The notes beneath the pieces were generated by a model, which saw only the letters and a program-made list of their open reading frames with translations, searched no databases and was not told the origin of the DNA. Both the position numbers and the translations under genes were made by a program. 64,000 nucleotides of DNA from Hazenella coriacea. GTDB taxonomy: Bacteria > Bacillota > Bacilli > Thermoactinomycetales > Thermoactinomycetaceae. Location of the stretch: assembly GCF_004341825.1 (NCBI RefSeq), contig NZ_SMAG01000011.1:16117-80116 (forward strand). The letters are read 5' to 3'. The stretch's first letter is position 1; each line of letters starts with the position of its first letter. Positions 8,408 through 18,754 of the stretch are shown in pieces.

Positions 8408-10078
8408 TTGATTAAAAACCAGCGAGGCAAGTTACACATTTTTGCTCTCGGTGGGTTGGATGAAATCGGAAAAAATATGTATGTGGTGCAGTACGGGAAT
8501 GACATCGTGGTTATTGATTCGGGTCTTATGTTTCCTGAGCAAGAAATGCTTGGGATCGATATAGTAATTCCTGACATCACATACTTGATTGAGAACCAGG
8601 ATAAAGTACGTGGGATTCTATTGACACATGGACATGAAGATCATATCGGTGGGCTTCCGTATATTCTTCGACAACTCAATGTTCCCATTTATGCTACTAA
8701 GCTAACAATGGGCTTAGTTGAACATAAGTTACGAGAAGCACATATCTTAAATAACACCAAGCGAGTTCTGATCAGTAGTGAATCAGAAATTACTTTTGGT
8801 GCTTTAAAAGCAACATTCTTTAATACCAACCATAGTATTCCAGATTCTGTTGGAGTGTGTGTAGAAACTCCAGAAGGTGCCGTTGTCCATACGGGAGACT
8901 TTAAGTTTGATATGACTCCTGTGAATGGGATGCAAGCTGATATTCACAAGATGGCGGAAATTGGAAGAAAAGGTGTTTTGTGTCTATTATCCGATAGTAC
9001 AAATGCCGAAAGGTCTGGTTTTACTGGCTCTGAACGGACAGTAGGAGAAGGGTTAAACGAAGTTTTCCGCAAAGCTAAACAGCGTGTCATAGTGGCTACG
9101 TTTGCCTCAAATATCCATCGCATCCAACAAGTGGTAGATGCATGTAACTTGTATGGACGAAAGTTGGCGGTGGTAGGGCGCAGTATGGTGAATGTGGTTA
9201 ACATTGCCTCTGATCTAGGTTATTTACAAATTCCTTCTGACTTATTAATTGATCCAGATGAGATTAACCGTTTACCAGCTCACAAAGTAGCGGTAATGTC
9301 TACTGGAAGTCAAGGGGAGTCTATGTCTGCTTTAACCCAGATGGCAAATGCATCTCACCGGAAGGTAGAAATCTTACCAGGTGATACAGTGGTAATCGCT
9401 GCAACCCCAATTCCTGGCAATGAAAAACTGATTGGTCGAACCGTAGACCAGTTATTCCGTATTGGTGCCGATGTTGTTTATAGTAAAACTTCTCATGTAC
9501 ATGTATCTGGTCATGGCTCTCAAGAAGATCTTAAGTTAATGCTCAATCTCATGAAGCCCAAATATTTTATTCCGATTCATGGTGAGTATCGCATGTTGCG
9601 TGCTCATGCACAACTTGCTGAGTCTGTTGGTGTACGGCCTGAAAATATTTTTATTTGCGACAACGGCGATACCGTTGAGATTTCGGGAGGCAAGGCTAGA
9701 TATGGTCCTAAACTCCCAACAGGTAAGGTACTTATTGATGGTTTAGGCGTTGGAGACGTAGGAAATATCGTATTAAGAGACCGCAAACTCCTTTCACAAG
9801 ATGGAATTTTAGTTGTTGTTGTCACCCTAAGTAAGGCAAATGGAACGATTTTATCTGGTCCTGACATTATTTCACGTGGCTTTGTATACGTTCGTGAATC
9901 TGAGCAGTTGCTTGAAGAAGCCAATCAAGTTGTCAACCAGACTATGGAAAAATGTATGAAAGAACAAGTGAGTGAATGGGCATCATTAAAAACAAGTATT
10001 CGGGATGCTCTAAGTAAATTCTTGTTTGAACGCACCCGTCGTCGCCCGATGATCTTACCGATTATCATGGAAGTTTAA
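8408..10078 (+). CDS. rnjB: Ribonuclease J (rnjB locus) with an intact zinc motif
   Basis: 556 residues: metallo-beta-lactamase plus beta-CASP domains of a 5'-3' exo/endoribonuclease. LTHGHEDHIGGLP (near residue 75) has the complete HxHxDH zinc motif; HTGDFKFD and VSGHGSQEDL supply further ligands, and SDSTNAERSGFTGSE marks the beta-CASP. The locus matches B. subtilis rnjB, whose J2 product has a degenerate motif, so this copy looks more like catalytic J1. The start is TTG, 7 bases after AGGAGGT. A functional J1/J2 assignment needs the rest of the genome. Confidence 0.92.
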   Translation: MIKNQRGKLHIFALGGLDEIGKNMYVVQYGNDIVVIDSGLMFPEQEMLGIDIVIPDITYLIENQDKVRGILLTHGHEDHIGGLPYILRQLNVPIYATKLTMGLVEHKLREAHILNNTKRVLISSESEITFGALKATFFNTNHSIPDSVGVCVETPEGAVVHTGDFKFDMTPVNGMQADIHKMAEIGRKGVLCLLSDSTNAERSGFTGSERTVGEGLNEVFRKAKQRVIVATFASNIHRIQQVVDACNLYGRKLAVVGRSMVNVVNIASDLGYLQIPSDLLIDPDEINRLPAHKVAVMSTGSQGESMSALTQMANASHRKVEILPGDTVVIAATPIPGNEKLIGRTVDQLFRIGADVVYSKTSHVHVSGHGSQEDLKLMLNLMKPKYFIPIHGEYRMLRAHAQLAESVGVRPENIFICDNGDTVEISGGKARYGPKLPTGKVLIDGLGVGDVGNIVLRDRKLLSQDGILVVVVTLSKANGTILSGPDIISRGFVYVRESEQLLEEANQVVNQTMEKCMKEQVSEWASLKTSIRDALSKFLFERTRRRPMILPIIMEV

Positions 10079-10091
10079 TCACAAACTCATG

Positions 10092-10136
10092 AAAAAGAGT
10101 CGCTCTCCTTGAATAAAGGATTGTCGGCTCTTTTTG
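10092..10136 (+). terminator. Probable terminator after the RNase J gene
   Basis: Imperfect stem AAAAAGAGtCG/CGgCTCTTTTT with a T-rich end. The loop is long, so strength is uncertain. Confidence 0.6.
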
Positions 10137-10261
10137 TTATTAGTTTTTGCAAGAGAAGAGTTTGGCGTGAAATAGAGAAGAGTAGTTTTCCCTTGGAAAC
10201 CAGGTTTTTTTATCTCTTCATTCGTACATACTGAAAGGAGGAGATCGAAAGGGTGATTTGA

Positions 10262-10987
10262 ATGGCAGATGAAAGACAATTCCAGTCTCAAGAGGTTCCT
10301 AGTGAGGAATTGGAGAAGAAGAAAAGTGCAATTCAATCGATTCAACAACTAGGGGTTACAAATGTACCACAACTTGAATCAAATATTTTTTGCTTACCTA
10401 TTATAGGGCAAGTTGAAGGGCATTTAGTGATGCCTCCTCAAAACAAAACAACTAAATATGAGCATGTTATTCCACAAATCGTAGCAGCAGAACAAAACCC
10501 TAAAATCGAAGGAATTGTGATTATCCTTAATACAGTTGGGGGAGATGTGGAAGCAGGTTTAGCGATTGCAGAAATGATCGCAACGATGAGTAAACCTACT
10601 GTTTCCATTGTATTGGGAGGAGGACATAGCATTGGTGTACCTATAGCTGTCGCAGCAGATCGTTCTTTTATTGCTGAAACAGCCACTATGACGATCCATC
10701 CTGTACGACTGACTGGACTCGTGATTGGAGTCCCCCAAACATTTGAATATATGGAAAAAATGCAGGATCGAGTGATTCGCTTTATCGCTAGTCATTCTAG
10801 CATTAGCGAAGAGAAGATCAGAGATTTGATGTTTCGTACAGGAGAATTAGCTCGCGACATCGGAACAAATGTGATCGGAAAAGATGCTGTTTCCATTGGT
10901 TTAATTGATCGAATGGGTGGAATCTCAGATGCGCTATCTGAATTGAATCAAAAAATTCAAGCGAATCGAGGAGAGTTGCTACAATGA
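10262..10987 (+). CDS. tepA: ClpP-like serine protease TepA
   Basis: 241 residues of the ClpP/SppA-like crotonase fold. GGGHSIGVP carries the candidate nucleophile Ser and TIHPVR the His; [24 protein letters not shown] is the preceding core. TepA homologues (YmfB) are linked to protein translocation and spore protein processing. An in-frame stop directly before the ATG fixes the start. It overlaps ylzJ by 4 bases. Confidence 0.9.
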   Translation: MADERQFQSQEVPSEELEKKKSAIQSIQQLGVTNVPQLESNIFCLPIIGQVEGHLVMPPQNKTTKYEHVIPQIVAAEQNPKIEGIVIILNTVGGDVEAGLAIAEMIATMSKPTVSIVLGGGHSIGVPIAVAADRSFIAETATMTIHPVRLTGLVIGVPQTFEYMEKMQDRVIRFIASHSSISEEKIRDLMFRTGELARDIGTNVIGKDAVSIGLIDRMGGISDALSELNQKIQANRGELLQ

Positions 10988-11205
10988 TTTACTATTCGGT
11001 CATGCCGCAAGAGGTCGCTTTTCAAGATGAACAAAATAATTCATCTAAAGAAAAAGAAATGGTCATTGATGGGGTTCATCTTTCAGTTCGCATGGATAAC
11101 GCTGATGAAGGAACGATTATTCGGGTGTTATGTGCAGATCTGTATAAGTTTTTAGAGCCACGATTTCAACCAGGTGAAAAATTACAATTCATTCCAGAAA
11201 ATTAG
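10984..11205 (+). CDS. ylzJ: YlzJ-like protein
   Basis: 73 residues of unknown function. The order tepA-ylzJ-ftsK and the opening [13 protein letters not shown] are those of the YlzJ-like family. It starts inside the tepA stop codon (ATGA), so translation is coupled to TepA. No transmembrane segment or catalytic motif is visible. Confidence 0.8.
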   Translation: MIYYSVMPQEVAFQDEQNNSSKEKEMVIDGVHLSVRMDNADEGTIIRVLCADLYKFLEPRFQPGEKLQFIPEN

Positions 11206-11278
11206 GTGAAAGATCTGCTGGCGAGCATTTCCATGCTATAATGAGAAATGGACTGGATTGGAAGAAAAGGTGGTCGTT

Positions 11279-13585
11279 ATGCCTAAGAAAAAGATGAAAA
11301 ATCCGACTCGCCAAGAGCAATTGAAGAAAGAGATCGTTTTCGAGTTATATGGGATTGGTATTCTTGCAATATCGTTGATTGCCATTGCTAGGTATGGTGC
11401 CATAGGGAGAAACTTAACAACCCTATCCCGTTTTGTAGTGGGGACATGGGATTTTATTCTCCCTTTATTAGGGGTTGCTTTATCTGTCTATGTCATTGTA
11501 AAACGGCAATGGCCAAGAAATTGGTCTCCCCGTATGACAGGAGTTGTTCTATTACTACTTACCTTGTTAACTTTTACTCACTACCTAACATATCAAGTGA
11601 TTCATGTTGGGGGTAAGGGAATTTTAGATTCGACTTGGTATATGCTTTTACAAGAACGACAATCTCCTGTTCCATTGGATGTGGGTGGAGGAATGGTTGG
11701 GGCAATCATTTATACACTCCTTCACTTCTTATTTGATGACATTGGTACATTAATTGTATTGGGAGCAATGGTTTTATCAGGGGTATTGCTTGTAACCGAT
11801 TCTTCTTTTCTCAAATTCATTCGCAAATTTCGCAAAGCTTGGGAGCAGAAGAAAAAAGAAGGAAAACAATGGTTGGCTAATTGGATTAAGGGTAAAGCAA
11901 ATCAAAACTCTCAGAAGACTACACGAACTAGCGGAAAAAAAGTCCCATTTCCAAATGTTAGCTTGGATCCGATTGGGGAGCAGCCAGTGGTTCATGATTT
12001 TGAAGAAAAGGCGTATGTACGTTCTTCCCAGACTCAAGGACAGGAGGCGGGGCAGCTCAGTCTTAATATCAAAGGTTCATCCATCGTAGATGAGGTCAAC
12101 AAAGAAAGTCAACCTATGGATCTGGAAGAGTTGTCTTTTCAAACTACTAAGCCTCAAAAAACTCATTATCGTCTGCCTTCGTTTTCGCTATTAAAGAGAC
12201 CTAAAAAGCGAAGTGGGAAGGATAAAGAGGATGTCAATACGAACGCAGATTTACTCAAACTAACACTAGATAGTTTTGGTGTACAAGCCAAGGTGACAGA
12301 TATTCATCGTGGTCCAACGGTTACTCGATATGAAATTCAACCTGAAATTGGGGTGAAAGTAAGTCGAATCGTTAGTTTGGCGGATGATATTGCACTTGCA
12401 CTTGCAGCGAGAGATATTCGGATTGAAGCACCGATTCCAGGCAAATCAGCTGTCGGGATTGAAGTTCCCAATGCGGAAGTTTCGATGGTAGCTCTTAGAG
12501 ATGTGATAGAGAGTGAAGCATACCAACAATCATCGGCTAAGTTAAGTATGGCTTTAGGATATGATATTTCTGGGGAACCGATCGTAGCCAACTTAGCGCA
12601 AATGCCTCATTTGTTGGTAGCTGGAGCGACTGGATCAGGGAAAAGTGTTTGTATTAATGGGATTATTACAAGTTTATTATTTAAAGCAAGCCCCGATGAG
12701 GTAAAGTTGATTATGATTGACCCAAAGCGAGTAGAACTGAATATCTATGATGGAATTCCTCATCTACTTACACCTGTAGTTACAGATCCCCGAAAAGCAG
12801 CGATGGCACTAAAAAAAGTAGTTGTAGAGATGGAAAAGCGTTATGAGAACTTTGCCAAATATGGAGCAAGGGATATTGAACGATATAATCAAATGGCTGC
12901 TGAATCAGATGAACTCACTGCTTATCCTTATATTGTGGTGATTGTTGATGAATTAGCAGATTTGATGATGGTAGCTCCTTCTGATGTGGAGGATGCGATT
13001 TGTCGGCTGGCACAAATGGCGCGTGCTGCGGGAATACATCTAATCATCGCCACACAACGTCCTTCTGTCGATGTCATTACTGGGTTAATTAAAGCGAATA
13101 TTCCATCGAGAATCGCTTTTGCTGTCTCTTCCCAAGCAGATTCACGAACCGTTCTCGGTATGGGAGGAGCGAATAAGCTACTAGGTAAAGGGGATATGTT
13201 ATATTTTCCTATTGGAGCTTCGAAGCCGGTTCGAGTTCAGGGCGCTTTTCTTTCTGATGAAGAAGTGGAGTCGATTGTTAATTTTGTTAAAAATCAGCAG
13301 AAACCAGAATACAACGAAGAATTGATCCCATCTGCAGTGGATCACAGCCGGAGAGAGGAGTTTCAGGATGAACTCTATCCTCAAGCTGTACAGCTTGTAC
13401 TAGAAGCGAAAACAGCTTCAGTCTCTTTGATTCAACGCCGATTAAGGGTTGGGTATACACGGGCTGCTCGTTTAATTGATATGATGGAAAACAATGGTAT
13501 CGTGGGTCCGCATGAAGGTAGTAAACCACGAGAGGTATTAGTGACTATGGAACAATTTGCAGAAAATAAAAGAGTAGCCAAATAG
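11279..13585 (+). CDS. ftsK: DNA translocase FtsK/SpoIIIE
   Basis: 768 residues from the ATG, which has AAAAGGTGG upstream; an earlier TTG at 11258 is less likely. Several membrane spans lie in residues 20-165, followed by a charged linker and the alpha/beta RecA-like motor: Walker A GATGSGKSV near residue 448 and Walker B VVIVDELADLMM. A C-terminal winged-helix gamma domain (KTASVSLIQRRLRVGYTRAARL) reads sequence polarity. It pumps DNA at the septum, in spore formers into the forespore. The position after tepA-ylzJ matches spoIIIE. Confidence 0.94.
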   Translation: MPKKKMKNPTRQEQLKKEIVFELYGIGILAISLIAIARYGAIGRNLTTLSRFVVGTWDFILPLLGVALSVYVIVKRQWPRNWSPRMTGVVLLLLTLLTFTHYLTYQVIHVGGKGILDSTWYMLLQERQSPVPLDVGGGMVGAIIYTLLHFLFDDIGTLIVLGAMVLSGVLLVTDSSFLKFIRKFRKAWEQKKKEGKQWLANWIKGKANQNSQKTTRTSGKKVPFPNVSLDPIGEQPVVHDFEEKAYVRSSQTQGQEAGQLSLNIKGSSIVDEVNKESQPMDLEELSFQTTKPQKTHYRLPSFSLLKRPKKRSGKDKEDVNTNADLLKLTLDSFGVQAKVTDIHRGPTVTRYEIQPEIGVKVSRIVSLADDIALALAARDIRIEAPIPGKSAVGIEVPNAEVSMVALRDVIESEAYQQSSAKLSMALGYDISGEPIVANLAQMPHLLVAGATGSGKSVCINGIITSLLFKASPDEVKLIMIDPKRVELNIYDGIPHLLTPVVTDPRKAAMALKKVVVEMEKRYENFAKYGARDIERYNQMAAESDELTAYPYIVVIVDELADLMMVAPSDVEDAICRLAQMARAAGIHLIIATQRPSVDVITGLIKANIPSRIAFAVSSQADSRTVLGMGGANKLLGKGDMLYFPIGASKPVRVQGAFLSDEEVESIVNFVKNQQKPEYNEELIPSAVDHSRREEFQDELYPQAVQLVLEAKTASVSLIQRRLRVGYTRAARLIDMMENNGIVGPHEGSKPREVLVTMEQFAENKRVAK

Positions 13586-13593
13586 AATAACAA

Positions 13594-13639
13594 ATGGTAT
13601 AACAATAAAGGGGTAATCATTGCAATTATGGTATAACAA
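13594..13639 (+). repeat. 12-bp direct repeat upstream of the BMP gene
   Basis: ATGGTATAACAA occurs at 13594-13605 and again at 13628-13639, a 34-base period, in the 216-base gap before the first BMP gene. It may be a regulator site; a 10-bp palindrome GGTTTAAACC lies at 13661-13670. Confidence 0.6.
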
Positions 13640-13801
13640 CCTTCTAATTGGACAGATATGGGTTTAAACCTCGTTAGTTGTTACCATGGATTGCTTTATT
13701 TACCACTTAGGTGCTCTTATACATATTTTAAATTTAGATATGTTCCTAAGTGTATTTGATCCCCGAAAATATACCAGTTATCATCAAGGGGAGGAAGAGC
13801 T

Positions 13802-14836
13802 GTGAAAAAAAGGTCTTGGCTCGCATTGTTGCTTTCTGCGATCCTTGTTTTGGCTGTCGGTTGTGGTGGTCAAGATCAAGGGAGTACAGATCAAGGCAGT
13901 GGATTTAAAGTAGGTATGGTTACGGACACAGGTGGACTAAATGATGAATCATTCAACCAAACCGCTTGGGAAGGAATCAAAAAAACCGAGAAGGATTTGG
14001 GAGCTAATATTAAAGCACTAGAATCTAAACGCGATGAAGATTATGTACCAAACTTAACCAAATTTGCACGTGAACCACGTGATATTACTTGGGCAGTCGG
14101 ATTCAAATTTGAAAAATCAATTCCTGAGGTTGCTAAGCAGTTCCCCAACGCAAAATTCGGAATTGTTGATACGAATCTAGGAGGAGACATTCCTGCAAAC
14201 GTAACTGCGGTTACTTTTAAAGAGCATGAAGGCTCTTTCTTAATGGGGGTAATTGCTGGTCTAACCACAAAATCAGACAAAGTAGGATTTATTGGTGGAA
14301 TTAGTTCCCCGTTGATCTCCAAATTTGAATCAGGCTTTAAAGCTGGTGTACATGCAGCAAACCCAAAAGCAACGGTTCAAGTCGCTTATGCTGAAAGCTT
14401 TACCGATGCAACCAAAGGTCGTTCTTTAGCACAAAACATGTATAACGGTGGCGCTGACGTCATTTTCCATGCTTCTGGTGGTGTGGGTAAAGGATTGTTT
14501 GATGAAGTTAAAACTCGTAAAAAAGGTGAATTCTGGGCGATTGGTGTAGATATGGACCAATCAAACCTTGCACCTGATCATACATTAAGTTCTATGATTA
14601 AAAGGGTAGATGTAGCTGTATTTGAAGTAACGAAAGAATTAAAAGAAGGAAAACTTCAACCTGGTAAACAAATCGAGCTTGGCTTGAAAGAAGAAAGTGT
14701 AGGGATTGCTGAAAATACCAATAAGCATGTAAGTGAAGATGTATTGAAAAAGGTTGAAGAGTTTAAGCAAAAAATCGTTAGCGGTGAAATCAACGTTCCA
14801 CAAACAGAGGAAGAATATAAACAGTTTGCAAAATAA
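13802..14836 (+). CDS. nupN: BMP family nucleoside-binding lipoprotein (copy 1)
   Basis: 344 residues. A signal peptide (KKRSWLALLLSAILVLAV) ends in the lipobox AVGC, so the protein is lipid-anchored outside the cell. The Med/BMP fold is shown by GMVTDTGGLNDESFNQTAW and GFIGGISSPLISKFESGF. It is the likely substrate receptor of the ATPase and permeases downstream; family members bind purine nucleosides. The start is GTG after GGGGAGGAAG. A second, diverged copy lies after the permeases. The exact ligand is inferred. Confidence 0.88.
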   Translation: MKKRSWLALLLSAILVLAVGCGGQDQGSTDQGSGFKVGMVTDTGGLNDESFNQTAWEGIKKTEKDLGANIKALESKRDEDYVPNLTKFAREPRDITWAVGFKFEKSIPEVAKQFPNAKFGIVDTNLGGDIPANVTAVTFKEHEGSFLMGVIAGLTTKSDKVGFIGGISSPLISKFESGFKAGVHAANPKATVQVAYAESFTDATKGRSLAQNMYNGGADVIFHASGGVGKGLFDEVKTRKKGEFWAIGVDMDQSNLAPDHTLSSMIKRVDVAVFEVTKELKEGKLQPGKQIELGLKEESVGIAENTNKHVSEDVLKKVEEFKQKIVSGEINVPQTEEEYKQFAK

Positions 14837-14856
14837 TTCCATGTTTCATGCTGTAG

Positions 14857-14884
14857 GGCTAGCAAATCCCGCTAGCCTTTTTTT
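14857..14884 (+). terminator. Terminator between lipoprotein and ABC ATPase
   Basis: Perfect GGCTAGC/GCTAGCC stem, 7-base loop, seven T. It would let the abundant receptor be made in excess over the transporter if read-through is partial. Confidence 0.9.
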
Positions 14885-15096
14885 GTCAAATTTGATGTTG
14901 TTTCCTACTAATAGCTAAACTGACCCAATTCCTTCGATTGACTCAATTTCTTCTCTTTGTGTTCTCATATTCCCATAGTAAAATCATTCTATGTCTGATC
15001 AAGTTGCTATATGTTATACCGATTTGAATAATCAATAATCCTTTCACATTCCCAGCAACATCTTGGTAAATGATAAATAAATAAGGGGGGAGATCA

Positions 15097-16617
15097 GTGA
15101 ACGTTGTTGAAATGAGAGGGATCACCAAGCGATTCCCTGGTATTGTAGCCAATGACAACATCAATCTGACTGTAAAACAAGGTGAAATCCATGCATTGCT
15201 CGGTGAAAACGGAGCAGGGAAGTCAACATTAATGAACATTTTGTTTGGTTTATACCAGCCAGATGAAGGTGAAATTCTGATCAAGGAAAAACCAGTAACC
15301 ATTACTGGACCAACGATGGCTAACCAATTGGGTATTGGTATGGTGCATCAACATTTTATGTTAGTTCAACCGTTTACTGTGACGGAAAATATCATCCTTG
15401 GTGATGAGCGTAGTAAGAGTGGATTAGTTAACTATAAAAAAGCTGAACAACAGATTCAAGAGTTATCAGATCGGTATGGCTTAAAAGTAGATCCTAAGGC
15501 GAAAGTCTCTGACATTTCAGTAGGGATGCAACAACGGGTAGAGATTTTGAAAACGCTCTATCGAGGAGCGGATACCTTAATCTTTGATGAACCGACAGCT
15601 GTTTTAACTCCACAAGAGATTGAGGAATTGACGACCATTATGCGGACATTGGTCAAAGAAGGAAAAACGATTATTTTTATTACACATAAGTTAAAAGAAA
15701 TTATGAGTACGGCAGATCTATGTACTGTGATCCGGCGTGGTAAAGTCATTGAAACGGTAAAGATATCGGAGACTGATGAAAAGAAATTAGCAGCTCTTAT
15801 GGTGGGGCGGGAAGTTGAGTTTACCGTTGAAAAGAAAGAGTCCGAGCCTAAAGAAGCTGTTCTCAGTATCAAAGATCTCTATGTGGAAGATACTCGAGGA
15901 TTAGATGCTGTGAAAGGACTTAATCTTGAGGTTCGTGCAGGTGAAATTGTTGGGATTGCTGGTGTTGATGGGAATGGACAGTCTGAGCTGATTGAGGCGA
16001 TTACAGGTCTTCGAAAGGTGAAGTCTGGTCAGATCCAGTTGAAAAACCGTGATATTACCAACCTCAGACCCAGAAAAGCAACTGAAGCAGGGTTAGGTCA
16101 TATTCCAGAGGATCGACATAAACGTGGGTTAGTTCTCGACTTTAGTGTGAGTGAAAATATGGTTTTACAAACTTATTATCGCAGTCCTTTTTCTGAAGGC
16201 TTAAAGTTACAATTTGATGAGATGGAAAGATATAGTGACCGATTAATTCAAGAGTTTGATGTTCGTACTCCAAGTAAGGATACCCTTGCCCGATCTTTAT
16301 CAGGAGGAAATCAACAAAAGGTGATCATTGCACGTGAAGTGGATCGTGATCCGGATCTATTGATTGCCGCTCAACCTACCCGTGGTTTGGATGTTGGGGC
16401 AATTGAATTTATTCATCGTCGATTGATTGACCAACGAGACAAAGGAAAAGCGGTATTGTTAGTCTCCTTGGAGTTGGATGAAATTTTAAATGTGAGTGAC
16501 CGTGTTGCTGTCATCAATGGAGGCCGAATTGTGGGATGGGTTGACCCAAAAGAAGTTACACAAGAAGAGCTTGGATTATTGATGGCAGGTAGAACGATTC
16601 AAAAGGAGGCGAGGTAA
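15097..16617 (+). CDS. nupO: Nucleoside ABC transporter ATP-binding protein (two ABC domains)
   Basis: 506 residues with two nucleotide-binding domains in tandem, as in sugar/nucleoside importers. The first has a canonical Walker A GENGAGKST (near residue 38) and Walker B LIFDEPTAVL; the second has a changed P-loop GVDGNGQSE but keeps LSGGNQQK. Such asymmetry is usual in the family. It starts at GTG after GGGGGGAG and is followed after 2 bases by the first permease gene. Confidence 0.93.
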   Translation: MNVVEMRGITKRFPGIVANDNINLTVKQGEIHALLGENGAGKSTLMNILFGLYQPDEGEILIKEKPVTITGPTMANQLGIGMVHQHFMLVQPFTVTENIILGDERSKSGLVNYKKAEQQIQELSDRYGLKVDPKAKVSDISVGMQQRVEILKTLYRGADTLIFDEPTAVLTPQEIEELTTIMRTLVKEGKTIIFITHKLKEIMSTADLCTVIRRGKVIETVKISETDEKKLAALMVGREVEFTVEKKESEPKEAVLSIKDLYVEDTRGLDAVKGLNLEVRAGEIVGIAGVDGNGQSELIEAITGLRKVKSGQIQLKNRDITNLRPRKATEAGLGHIPEDRHKRGLVLDFSVSENMVLQTYYRSPFSEGLKLQFDEMERYSDRLIQEFDVRTPSKDTLARSLSGGNQQKVIIAREVDRDPDLLIAAQPTRGLDVGAIEFIHRRLIDQRDKGKAVLLVSLELDEILNVSDRVAVINGGRIVGWVDPKEVTQEELGLLMAGRTIQKEAR

Positions 16618-16619
16618 AC

Positions 16620-17702
16620 ATGTCACAGTTGCTTGCTAAGTTAAACAAGAGCTCCACGTTCCTCGCTGCACTAATCTCTATTTTACTTGGGATTTTAGTT
16701 GGAGCTATCATGATGCTAGTCGCTGGTTACGACCCTGTTTTAGCTTATAAAGCGTTATTTACTAATGCATTGGTTAAACCCTACGATTTGGCAGAAACCA
16801 TTCGAACAATTAGTCCATTACTGTTTACAGGATTAGCAGTGGCGTTGGCCTTTCGGACGGGCTTATTTAACATTGGGGTAGAAGGACAATTTATTGTTGG
16901 TCAAGTTTTTGCCTATATGGGTGTGATCGGGGCAGAAGCACTCGGTTTACCTGGATTTGTACAAGCAATCTTTGGGATTCTTGCTGGGGGATTGGCTGGA
17001 GCTGTCTGGGGATTTGTGCCCGGATTTTTAAAAGCTGTACGTGGAGTTCATGAGGTTATTATCTGTATCATGATGAACTTTATCGCCCTCTATTTATCTA
17101 ATGTACTTGTTCGAACAAAACTATCTTCAGGAGCTGACTCGACTCCAGTCATTTCTGATGATGCTTGGATTCGTTTTGATTTTATCACGCAGATGTTTGA
17201 GGGCGCGCGAATTCATTTAGGAATTGTTCTGGCTTTGTTAACGGCATTTTTTATGTATTTCTTATTATGGAAAACAAAATCTGGTTACGAAATGCGGGCT
17301 GTAGGTTACAATCCTTCTGCTTCTGAATATGCAGGGATGAGTGTAAAACGAAGCATGATCTCCTCTATGATGATCAGTGGGTCTTTTGCTGGATTAGCTG
17401 GTGCAACTGAATTGTTGGGGACTTCTGGTTATGTGTCGATTCAAGCCGCTTTTACTGGAATTGGCTTTGATGGAATTGCCGTTGCTTTGTTGGGTGCAAA
17501 TACACCTGTAGGTGTCATTCTATCTTCGATCCTCTTTGGTGTTCTCACTTATGGAGGAGGCAATATGCAGTTTGAAGCAGGTGTTCCTTTCGAAGTGATT
17601 CGTGTCGTGTTTGCAGCAATTATTTTCTTTGTTGCAGCGAAAATAACACAACCTCTGTTTAACCTTTTGAAAAAGAAAAAGGGGGTAAATAAAGGTGCTT
17701 GA
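16620..17702 (+). CDS. nupP: Nucleoside ABC transporter permease (NupP type)
   Basis: 360 residues with about ten hydrophobic segments. The BPD_transp_2 signature is visible in RTGLFNIGVEGQFIVGQV and in GIGFDGIAVALLGANTPVGVI. It forms the membrane channel with the next gene, which it overlaps by 8 bases. The C-terminal KKKKGVNKGA is a cytoplasmic tail. Confidence 0.92.
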   Translation: MSQLLAKLNKSSTFLAALISILLGILVGAIMMLVAGYDPVLAYKALFTNALVKPYDLAETIRTISPLLFTGLAVALAFRTGLFNIGVEGQFIVGQVFAYMGVIGAEALGLPGFVQAIFGILAGGLAGAVWGFVPGFLKAVRGVHEVIICIMMNFIALYLSNVLVRTKLSSGADSTPVISDDAWIRFDFITQMFEGARIHLGIVLALLTAFFMYFLLWKTKSGYEMRAVGYNPSASEYAGMSVKRSMISSMMISGSFAGLAGATELLGTSGYVSIQAAFTGIGFDGIAVALLGANTPVGVILSSILFGVLTYGGGNMQFEAGVPFEVIRVVFAAIIFFVAAKITQPLFNLLKKKKGVNKGA

Positions 17703-18630
17703 TACATTAACAAATATTTTACTGACAACGGTACTTTATGCTACCCCTCTGATTCTAGCAGGAATGGGAGGATTATTTTCTGAACGATCCGGGGTTGTAA
17801 ACATTGGATTGGAAGGATTAATGACGATTGGTGCTTTTACAGCTGCAGTGGTTGCTTTAGAAACTGGTAATCCGTGGTATGGTTTAATCGCAGCAATCGT
17901 GGCAGGAATTATTTTATCTCTTCCTCATGCCATCGCATCTGTGACCTTTAAGGCGGATCAAGTAGTAAGTGGTGTTGCGATCAACTTTTTGGCGTTAGGT
18001 TTAGCCATGTATTTAGTAAAAGATATATATGATGGTGCAGGTCAAACGCCAGTTGTACAACAGACATTACAAAAAGTAGCGATTCCGTTTCTAAGTGAGA
18101 TTCCTGTAATTGGTCCTTCGCTATTTCATGCATTGCCTACGACTTATATTGCCATTGCTGTTGTGTTTATCAGTTATTTTGTGTTGTATCGGACTACATT
18201 TGGGATGCGCCTACGGGCAGTGGGTGAACATCCACATGCAGCAGAAACGGCTGGAATCAGTGTAGTCGGGATGAGATATATAGCGGTAATGATCAGTGGG
18301 GCTTTAGCAGCGATTGGTGGAGCAGGTCTCTCCATCGCGATTGGTAGTGAGTTTAATCAGACGACAGTAGCTGGACAAGGATTTATCGCACTAGCAGCCT
18401 TGATTTTTGGTAAGTGGAAGCCCTTTGGGGTATTGGGAGCAGCCAGCTTCTTTGGCTTTGCTGTGGCACTTGCATTAATCGGGCAATTGTATGGATTTAC
18501 GAATTATGTACCAAGTGAAGTTCTCAGTATGACCCCTTATGTACTTACCATTTTGGCTTTGGCTGGTTTTGTTGGTAGAGCCGAGGCACCTGCAGCAGTA
18601 GGAAAGCCATATGAAAAAGGAAGTCGTTAA
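17695..18630 (+). CDS. nupQ: Nucleoside ABC transporter permease (NupQ type)
   Basis: 311 residues, multi-spanning, with ERSGVVNIGLEGLMTIGAF matching the equivalent loop in the partner permease. The start is GTG inside the end of nupP, with AAGGGGGT upstream. A good terminator follows, separating it from the second BMP gene. Confidence 0.92.
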   Translation: MLDTLTNILLTTVLYATPLILAGMGGLFSERSGVVNIGLEGLMTIGAFTAAVVALETGNPWYGLIAAIVAGIILSLPHAIASVTFKADQVVSGVAINFLALGLAMYLVKDIYDGAGQTPVVQQTLQKVAIPFLSEIPVIGPSLFHALPTTYIAIAVVFISYFVLYRTTFGMRLRAVGEHPHAAETAGISVVGMRYIAVMISGALAAIGGAGLSIAIGSEFNQTTVAGQGFIALAALIFGKWKPFGVLGAASFFGFAVALALIGQLYGFTNYVPSEVLSMTPYVLTILALAGFVGRAEAPAAVGKPYEKGSR

Positions 18631-18637
18631 AAAAAGT

Positions 18638-18672
18638 CAGCATCTAACCATTTGGGTTGGATGCTGTTTTTA
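18638..18672 (+). terminator. Terminator after the permease genes
   Basis: CAGCATC..AACC pairs with GGTT..GATGCTG (one T-G wobble between), loop ATTTG, then TTTTT. Confidence 0.88.
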
Positions 18673-18754
18673 ATGACACCCAGAAAAGAAGTTGTGGTAG
18701 AAAAATCGATACATCTTATCATATTTCTTAAAAAGGAGAATTGGTACAGGCATT

